Assembly (NCBI GenBank): GCA_045632625.1 | Contig: JAZQWZ010000088.1 | Span: 1-6,737, forward strand | Direction: 5' to 3' | Source: Scatosoma sp045632625 | Lineage (GTDB): Bacteria > Bacillota > Clostridia > Christensenellales > Borkfalkiaceae | Length of the DNA: 6,737 nt | Shown here: one piece after another, positions 1-4,676 of the stretch | How positions within the stretch are numbered: the stretch's first letter is position 1 | Layout: every line of letters begins with the position of its first letter | Translations under genes and position numbers: made by a program | Notes under the pieces: model-generated | Database searches by the model: none | Seen by the model: only the letters and a program-made list of their open reading frames with translations | What the model was told of the DNA's origin: nothing

Positions 1-6
1 AAAAAT

Positions 7-34
7 GGGGAAAGGGGGGTTTTGGGATTTCCCC
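7..34 (-). terminator. Possible rho-independent terminator at the window edge
   Basis: Read on the minus strand, GGGGAAA (34-28) can pair perfectly with TTTCCCC (13-7) across a 14-nt loop, and the stem is followed by ATTTTT at 6-1. This could end the exporter operon transcript, about 265 bp past the last stop codon. The loop is long and C-rich. A competing fold pairs the G run at 14-18 with the C run at 31-35. The U-tract may continue beyond the window. This is a tentative call. Confidence 0.35.
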
Positions 35-69
35 CAACCGTGCCTTTTTGTTTGATTGTACCTTATTCG

Positions 70-90
70 TTGTACGTTAAAACGGGTAGA
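70..90. repeat. 21-bp direct repeat, copy 1
   Basis: This is one of two identical 21-bp copies. It begins TTGTACGTT and ends ACGGGTAGA on the plus strand. The second copy starts exactly 81 bp further right. A partial match, ATTGTAC, also occurs just to the left at 55-61. On the plus strand the copy is followed by a weak hairpin (about 94-108), then GCGG/CCGC (114-117 with 125-128), then CAATGG paired with CCTATTG with one bulged base (132-137 with 147-153). The repeat lies downstream of the exporter operon and would be in its 3' untranslated transcript if no earlier terminator acts. Confidence 0.85.
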
Positions 91-150
91 AGGGTTGCAG
101 TTTCGCACAAAACGCGGGTTTTATCCGCAGGCAATGGATAGCGACACCTA

Positions 151-171
151 TTGTACGTTAAAACGGGTAGA
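151..171. repeat. 21-bp direct repeat, copy 2
   Basis: This is an exact second copy of the 70-90 repeat, with the same orientation and an 81-bp period. The bases flanking the two copies differ, so the identity stops sharply at 21 bp. The sequence after each copy is not identical but keeps the same order of hairpins at similar distances. This suggests a tandem structured unit of about 80 bp whose spacer parts have diverged while the 21-bp core was retained. The repeat family is not one I recognise. Confidence 0.85.
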
Positions 172-172
172 G

Positions 173-230
173 TGCGGCAGGTTGCCGCAAACATCGGGTT
201 GCGCCCGACGGGAATTTACAAGTGGTAAAT
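173..230. other. Run of three perfect small hairpins after repeat copy 2
   Basis: Three consecutive perfect inverted repeats follow the second direct repeat. TGCGGCA/TGCCGCA has a 3-nt loop (173-179 with 183-189). TCGGG/CCCGA has a 5-nt loop (194-198 with 204-208). ATTTAC/GTAAAT has a 5-nt loop (214-219 with 225-230). None has a following T-tract on either strand, so they do not look like simple terminators. Being palindromic, they could fold in RNA from either strand. They may be part of a dispersed palindromic (REP-like) element, or an RNA element in the 3' end of the operon transcript. The structure is seen directly; the role is unknown. Confidence 0.6.
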
Positions 231-299
231 GAGCAAGGGTGCGTTCCGATTTTGCGGATAAGATGCCGTGCTATACACGTTTCGCCTGTTATAACCAGA

Positions 300-2282
300 T
301 TACTCCAACTCGAAGGCGCCGGTGTAGAGCTGATAATACGTGCCCTTTTGAGAGATGAGCTGTTCGTGCGTACCGCGTTCGATAATTTGTCCATGGTCAA
401 GCACCATAATCGCGTTAGAATTGCGTACCGTAGACAAACGGTGCGCAATTACGAATACCGTTCTGCCGTGCATGAGTTTATCCAAACCGTCCTGCACTAA
501 CGCTTCCGTACGCGTATCGATAGACGAGGTGGCTTCGTCCAAAATCATTACAGGTGGATCAGCAACTGCCGCACGCGCAATCGACAACAGCTGTCTTTGT
601 CCTTGCGAAAGGTTAGCACCGTTGTTGGTAAGTTCCGTTTGGTAACCGTTGGGCAAACGGCAAATAAAATCGTCCGCGTTGGCAAGCTTTGCCGCCGCAA
701 TACATTCTTCGTCCGTCGCGTCTAATCTGCCGTAACGGATATTCTCCATCACCGTGCCCGTAAACAGGTTAACGTCTTGCAAAACAATCCCCAGCGAACG
801 GCGCAAATCGGCTTTACGAATTTTATTGATATTGATACCGTCGTAACGGATTTTCCCATCCGCAATATCATAGAAACGGTTGATAAGGTTAGTAATCGTC
901 GTTTTGCCCGCGCCCGTCGCGCCGACAAACGCAATCTTTTGCCCGGGCTTTGCATACAGCGAAACGTCTTTCAACACTTGTTTTTCGGGCGTATAACCAA
1001 AGTCAACGTTTTCCATCACGATGTCGCCTTCCAGCTTTTTATACGTAATGGTGTTATCGTCTTTATGGTAATGCTTCCACGCCCAAACGCCCGTGTGTTC
1101 GTTGGCTTCCACAAGCGCACCGTCTTCGTTTTTCTTGGCGTTGACAAGCACTACGTATCCTTCGTCCGCTTCCGGTTGTTCGTCCATAAGCGTGAATACA
1201 CGGCTCGCCCCAGCCAAGCCCATCGCAATCATAGACACTTGTTGCGACATTTGGTTAACGGACATCGTGAAGTTCTTGCTCATGCTCAAAAAGGCAATCA
1301 AGATACCCACGCCGAGCGGCGCAATGCCGTGGAAAATACTGCTAAGCCCCACGTTGGGCGCAGCGGTTGCAAGCAATACACCGCCCACAATCGTCAAAAT
1401 TACGTAGTTGAAGTTACCCACGTTATTCAAAATCGGCCCTAAAATGTTGCCGTAGGTGTTGGCTTTGACGCTGTCGCTGTTGAGCTTTTCGTTGTGCTTA
1501 TCAAAATCCTCTTTCGCGCGTTCTTCGTGCGTGAATACCTTAACTACCTTTTGGCCCTTCATCATTTCTTCGACAAAGCCTTCCGTTTTTGCAAGCGATT
1601 GTTGGCGCGCTACCATGTACTTAGCGCTGTTGCCGCCGATATGCTTGATAAGGAAAGTCATAAGGAAAGTCGCCGCCGCCACAATCAACGCGAGCCATAC
1701 GCTATACCAAAGCATCAGCCCCACCGACAACACCAAACGTAGAGAGTTGGTAATAAGCGCGGGAATAGATTGCCCGATAAGCTGACGGGTAGCGTCCGTA
1801 TCGTTGGTGTAACTGCTCATAATTTCTCCGTGCGCGTGGGTATCGAAATACTTAATGGGAAGCGCCTGCATTTTTGCAAACATTTGCGCACGGAGCGTAT
1901 ACAGCATACCTTGCGTTATTCCTGCCATAATACGATGATAACAAAAGCTTGTAATAACGACCAACGCATACATGCCTGCCATAAATGCGATTGCCGTAAG
2001 CAATTCCGTGCGGACAGCTGCGTAGCCGTTTGCCACGCCCTTAGGAATAATATCGTCAATCAATTTTTGTAAAAATACCGTCGATACCAGCGAGCTGATA
2101 CTATCGATTAAGATACACGCAAGCACGATAAGCAAGCGCCACTTATATTGTGAAAACAGCATTTTAAGCAGGCGTTTGAACGTGCCTTTTTTGATGGCGC
2201 CTTTGGGGATAGGCATACCGCGGCCGCCACGCATAGGCGGCACTTTACGCGCCGTTTCTTGTTTGGGTTGCGTATTCGACAT
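300..2282 (-). CDS. ABC exporter half-transporter, catalytically normal subunit of a heterodimer
   Basis: This 660-residue protein is a fused membrane and ATPase half-transporter, expected in the cytoplasmic membrane as an exporter of drugs, peptides or lipids. It has a polar Gly/Pro/Arg-rich leader (about 1-45), six hydrophobic segments (about 48-70, 93-116, 175-195, 196-213, 285-305, 317-340) and a C-terminal nucleotide-binding domain from about 418. Visible motifs are Walker A GATGAGKT (454-461), Q-loop Gln502, signature LSQGQ (558-562; the usual LSGGQ has Gly at the third place), Walker B with catalytic Glu583, and H-loop His614. A segment of about 50 residues (370-417) sits between the membrane and ATPase domains. 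The protein resembles the TM288/BmrD/LmrD class; substrate cannot be read from sequence. The start is supported by AAGGGGGTG (2291-2299) at good spacing. The ATG overlaps the upstream stop by one base (TAATG), implying translational coupling with the partner subunit. Confidence 0.93.
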   Translation of the reverse strand: MSNTQPKQETARKVPPMRGGRGMPIPKGAIKKGTFKRLLKMLFSQYKWRLLIVLACILIDSISSLVSTVFLQKLIDDIIPKGVANGYAAVRTELLTAIAFMAGMYALVVITSFCYHRIMAGITQGMLYTLRAQMFAKMQALPIKYFDTHAHGEIMSSYTNDTDATRQLIGQSIPALITNSLRLVLSVGLMLWYSVWLALIVAAATFLMTFLIKHIGGNSAKYMVARQQSLAKTEGFVEEMMKGQKVVKVFTHEERAKEDFDKHNEKLNSDSVKANTYGNILGPILNNVGNFNYVILTIVGGVLLATAAPNVGLSSIFHGIAPLGVGILIAFLSMSKNFTMSVNQMSQQVSMIAMGLAGASRVFTLMDEQPEADEGYVVLVNAKKNEDGALVEANEHTGVWAWKHYHKDDNTITYKKLEGDIVMENVDFGYTPEKQVLKDVSLYAKPGQKIAFVGATGAGKTTITNLINRFYDIADGKIRYDGININKIRKADLRRSLGIVLQDVNLFTGTVMENIRYGRLDATDEECIAAAKLANADDFICRLPNGYQTELTNNGANLSQGQRQLLSIARAAVADPPVMILDEATSSIDTRTEALVQDGLDKLMHGRTVFVIAHRLSTVRNSNAIMVLDHGQIIERGTHEQLISQKGTYYQLYTGAFELE

Positions 2283-4054
2283 TATGCTTCACCCCCTTCC
2301 GTTTGTTTGCTTTTCGTTTGCGCCTCGTAAATTTCACGATAAATTTCGCTGTTTTGTATCAATTCTTCGTGATTACCTTGGGCGATAATTCTACCGCCGT
2401 CCAGCACGATAATGCAATCGGCATGTTCTACCGACGCCACGCGTTGCGCAATGATAATTTTCGTCGTGTCGGGGATTTCTTTGGCAAACGCGTTTCTAAT
2501 GAGCGCGTCCGTCTTCATATCCACCGCCGACGTGGAATCGTCCAAAATAAGCACTTTGGGTTTTCTAAGCAACGCTCTGGCAATACAAAGCCGTTGTTTT
2601 TGACCGCCCGAAACGTTGGTGCCGCCCTGTTCGATATACGTATCGTAGCCGTCGGGGAAGGAACGGATAAATTCGTCCGCTTGCGCTAATTTACAAGCGT
2701 GCACAAGCGCTTCGTCCGTGGCATTTTCGTCGCCCCAGCGCAAATTTTCCTTAATCGTGCCTGCAAACAACACGTTCTTTTGCAGTACCACCGCCACTTC
2801 TTTTCTAAGTACGTCCAGCTTGTAATCCTTTACGTTGACGCCGCCCACGTACACGTTGCCTTCCGTAGTGTCGTACAAGCGGGAAATCAGCTGAATGAGC
2901 GTCGTTTTTGACGAGCCCGTACCGCCTAAAATCCCGATGGTTGCGCCCGAGGGAATATCTAAATTGATATTAGAAAGCGCCCATTTATTCGCCGCTTTGG
3001 AATACTTAAATCCAACGTTTTCAAAACGCACGCTGCCGTCTTTCACTTCGGCTACGCCGTCTTCCTTGCTGACGATATCACTATCTTCCTGCAATACTTC
3101 CGCAATACGGCGCATGGATTCAAACGACATGGTAAGCATAACGAAAATCATGGAGAACATCATACACGCAGACAAAATTTGTATACCGTAGGTGATCACC
3201 GCCGAAAGCTCCGTGGGCATAAACTCACCGCTGACCGTCCCCGAACCGATAATGGCTTTGGAACCAAGATAGGAAATAAGCACCGCCGCAAAGTTGATAA
3301 AGAATACCATTATGGGGTTGTTTAAGGCAAGAATTTTTTCCGCTTTTGTGAAATCGTTACGTACCTGCCCCGCCGCTTTTTCAAATTTTTCAATTTCGTA
3401 GTCTTCGCGCACGAAAGCTTTCACCACGCGCACGCCTCCCACGTTTTCCTGTACGGAATTGTTCAACGCGTCGTATTTTTTGAAGATGCGTTTAAAAAGC
3501 GGCATAACGACACGCGCAATCGCAAAAATGGCAAGCGCCAACACGGGCACGATTACCACGAATATCCAAGCCAACTTGGCGTTGATGGTAAAACTCATAA
3601 TAATCGCGAACAAAAATTGCAAGGGTACGCGAATGGCGATACGCAAGCTCATTTGATAGGATTGTTGTACGTTGGTAACGTCCGTTGTCAAACGGGTTAC
3701 GAGCGACGACGCGGAAAATTTATCCACGTTGGCAAACGAAAATTTTTGTACCTTGTAGAACAAATCGTGACGTAAATTCGTAGCAAACCCGCAGCTTGCC
3801 TGCGCCGCAAATTTCCCCGCAAACGCGCCCGTCAGCATAGAAAACGCCGCCAACACAATCAAAGCGATACCATAGGTCAAAATGTGCGCCAACGCACCAT
3901 CCCCCACTAGCTTGCTTTCGTTAATCATTTGCGCCATTAAAAAGGGGATTAAGCATTCGCAAAACGCTTCAAGCGCCATAAAACAAGGCGTGATTAGCGA
4001 CGGCTTTTTATATTGTCGCACGCTTCCAAGCAGCGTTTTTATCGTTTTAATCAT
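2282..4054 (-). CDS. ABC exporter half-transporter, degenerate-site subunit of a heterodimer
   Basis: This 590-residue half-transporter has six predicted membrane helices (about 20-44, 58-80, 138-157, 162-186, 247-270, 283-310) and a nucleotide-binding domain from about 342. Motifs are Walker A GGTGSSKT (377-384, with Ser where the canonical P-loop has its second Gly), Q-loop Gln425, and an intact signature VSGGQ (481-485). Walker B LILDD has Asp506 in place of the catalytic Glu, and Gln537 replaces the H-loop His. These changes mark the non-hydrolysing site of heterodimeric exporters; its partner is the next gene, whose signature is altered in the complementary way. It overlaps the upstream marR gene by 8 bp and has a purine-rich ribosome site (AGGAGTGAGG, about 4059-4068) inside the end of marR. 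It is probably a multidrug or peptide exporter of the TM287/BmrC/LmrC type. Substrate is unknown. Confidence 0.93.
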   Translation of the reverse strand: MIKTIKTLLGSVRQYKKPSLITPCFMALEAFCECLIPFLMAQMINESKLVGDGALAHILTYGIALIVLAAFSMLTGAFAGKFAAQASCGFATNLRHDLFYKVQKFSFANVDKFSASSLVTRLTTDVTNVQQSYQMSLRIAIRVPLQFLFAIIMSFTINAKLAWIFVVIVPVLALAIFAIARVVMPLFKRIFKKYDALNNSVQENVGGVRVVKAFVREDYEIEKFEKAAGQVRNDFTKAEKILALNNPIMVFFINFAAVLISYLGSKAIIGSGTVSGEFMPTELSAVITYGIQILSACMMFSMIFVMLTMSFESMRRIAEVLQEDSDIVSKEDGVAEVKDGSVRFENVGFKYSKAANKWALSNINLDIPSGATIGILGGTGSSKTTLIQLISRLYDTTEGNVYVGGVNVKDYKLDVLRKEVAVVLQKNVLFAGTIKENLRWGDENATDEALVHACKLAQADEFIRSFPDGYDTYIEQGGTNVSGGQKQRLCIARALLRKPKVLILDDSTSAVDMKTDALIRNAFAKEIPDTTKIIIAQRVASVEHADCIIVLDGGRIIAQGNHEELIQNSEIYREIYEAQTKSKQTEGGEA

Positions 4055-4529
4055 TTTTCCTCACTCCTTTTTTCATTTTTACGCAACACTTGCAAGGCTC
4101 TTCCTTGCCGTCCGTTACGTTTTCATACACTCGTTTTAAAAACGAGGCAAATACCGCGCGTTCTTCCGGTGAAAACCCCTTTAACAGCAGTTCTTCCATA
4201 TCCTTTCTATGCGCTTGCATTGCGCGAAAATTATTCCATTCCTTTTCCGTCAGCTTTACCACTCTCGCGCGCCTGTCGGTTGTGCTTTGCGTAATTTCCA
4301 CAAGCCCTTTTTCCTGCAAACGAGTAACCAGCCCCGATACCGTTGCATGCGAGCAATCTAAAAACCGTTCGATATCCCGCATCGTTACGTCCGTATCTTC
4401 GCATTTATGCAAATACCAAAGGACTTTGCCCTGCGAAAAGGTAAATTCCCGCTTGCGTGCGTTTTCGTTTGCGCGCTTTTCCAGCTTTTCACTGATTTTC
4501 TTTAAATACATACCTACGTGTTCACCCAT
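4047..4529 (-). CDS. MarR-family transcriptional regulator of the exporter operon
   Basis: This is a 160-residue winged helix-turn-helix protein, within the usual MarR length. The DNA-binding core spans about 47-98. The recognition helix is around SHATVSGLVTRL (60-71), and the wing carries TTDRRARVVKLT (83-94), a strong MarR hallmark. The flanking N- and C-terminal helices would form the dimer interface. The start at 4529 is chosen over an in-frame ATG at 4547. A strong AGGAG lies 6 nt before the 4529 ATG, whereas the 4547 ATG has no ribosome site and would sit only about 2 nt from the predicted transcription start. The C-terminal tail is unusual: a CKCC cluster (Cys146, 148, 149) followed by a basic end. 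That could sense oxidants or metals, but no ligand can be assigned. It is the first gene of the operon and is likely an autorepressor through the palindrome in its own promoter. Confidence 0.93.
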   Translation of the reverse strand: MGEHVGMYLKKISEKLEKRANENARKREFTFSQGKVLWYLHKCEDTDVTMRDIERFLDCSHATVSGLVTRLQEKGLVEITQSTTDRRARVVKLTEKEWNNFRAMQAHRKDMEELLLKGFSPEERAVFASFLKRVYENVTDGKEEPCKCCVKMKKGVRKND

Positions 4530-4534
4530 AAGTT

Positions 4535-4541
4535 TCTCCTT
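4535..4541 (-). promoter_or_regulatory. Ribosome binding site deciding the marR start
   Basis: On the minus strand the sequence reads AAAAGGAGAAACTTATG, placing AGGAG six bases before the ATG at 4527-4529. No comparable site precedes the in-frame ATG six codons upstream, so translation should start at 4529. Confidence 0.85.
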
Positions 4542-4555
4542 TTGCATACTCTATT

Positions 4556-4584
4556 ATTATATGTAGCATGCTACAAAAAGTCAA
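4556..4584 (-). promoter_or_regulatory. Sigma-A-type promoter of the marR-exporter operon
   Basis: On the minus strand there is a -35 box TTGACT (4584-4579) and a perfect -10 box TATAAT (4561-4556), separated by exactly 17 bp, the optimal spacing for the housekeeping sigma factor. The predicted start of transcription is around 4549-4550, giving a short leader of about 20 nt before the marR ATG at 4529. The promoter lies immediately downstream of the terminator of the preceding gene, so the operon has its own transcription unit. Confidence 0.88.
4562..4575. promoter_or_regulatory. Perfect 14-bp palindrome, probable MarR operator
   Basis: TGTAGCATGCTACA is its own reverse complement and fills most of the 17-bp spacer between the -35 and -10 boxes, directly abutting the -10. 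A dimer bound here would block RNA polymerase. MarR-family proteins usually bind palindromes of about this size near their own promoters, so autorepression by the gene just downstream is the natural inference. A local ligand or oxidation signal would release the repressor and induce both transporter genes. Confidence 0.85.
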
Positions 4585-4633
4585 CTGTTTCGACGTGCAT
4601 CTACGCGACTTTTCACAAAATTTTCATTTGCGC

Positions 4634-4668
4634 AAAAAATACCGCCGTTCGCTGGATAGCGAACGGCG
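4634..4668 (-). terminator. Rho-independent terminator of the SMC-like ATPase gene
   Basis: On the minus strand an 11-bp perfect stem (CGCCGTTCGCT, 4668-4658, pairing with AGCGAACGGCG, 4653-4643) closes a 4-nt ATCC loop. It is followed after a few bases by six consecutive T (4639-4634). It begins 8 bp after the TAA stop codon at 4679-4677. On the plus strand the sequence after the stem is a mixed AT stretch rather than a T-tract, so it is mainly one-directional. Confidence 0.92.
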
Positions 4669-4676
4669 TATGTAGA

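Noticed and set aside
70..171. CRISPR array
   Set aside because: There are only two copies of a 21-bp repeat, with 60 bp between them. That spacing is too long and itself structured, and no cas gene is present.
151..171. Integron attC site
   Set aside because: GTTAAAA resembles a core site but fails the GTTRRRY consensus, and no matching partner arm or integrase is seen.
158..500. Small open frames at the left end on both strands
   Set aside because: They run across the direct repeat and hairpins or into the exporter gene, have no ribosome site, and their translations simply echo the repeats.
777..1442. Plus-strand open frame of 221 codons
   Set aside because: It lies entirely antisense to the exporter subunit gene, whose motifs are unmistakable. 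Its translation is rich in Arg, His, Asn and Val with no recognisable domain, and it is a by-product of codon bias on the other strand.
4530..4547. Longer marR start at the ATG at 4547
   Set aside because: There is no ribosome site, and the predicted transcription start is about 2 nt upstream. The ATG at 4529 has an ideal AGGAG.
4090..4566. Plus-strand open frame of 158 codons over marR
   Set aside because: It is antisense to a clear MarR protein, with a Ser/Cys/Phe-rich translation typical of a shadow frame and no ribosome site.
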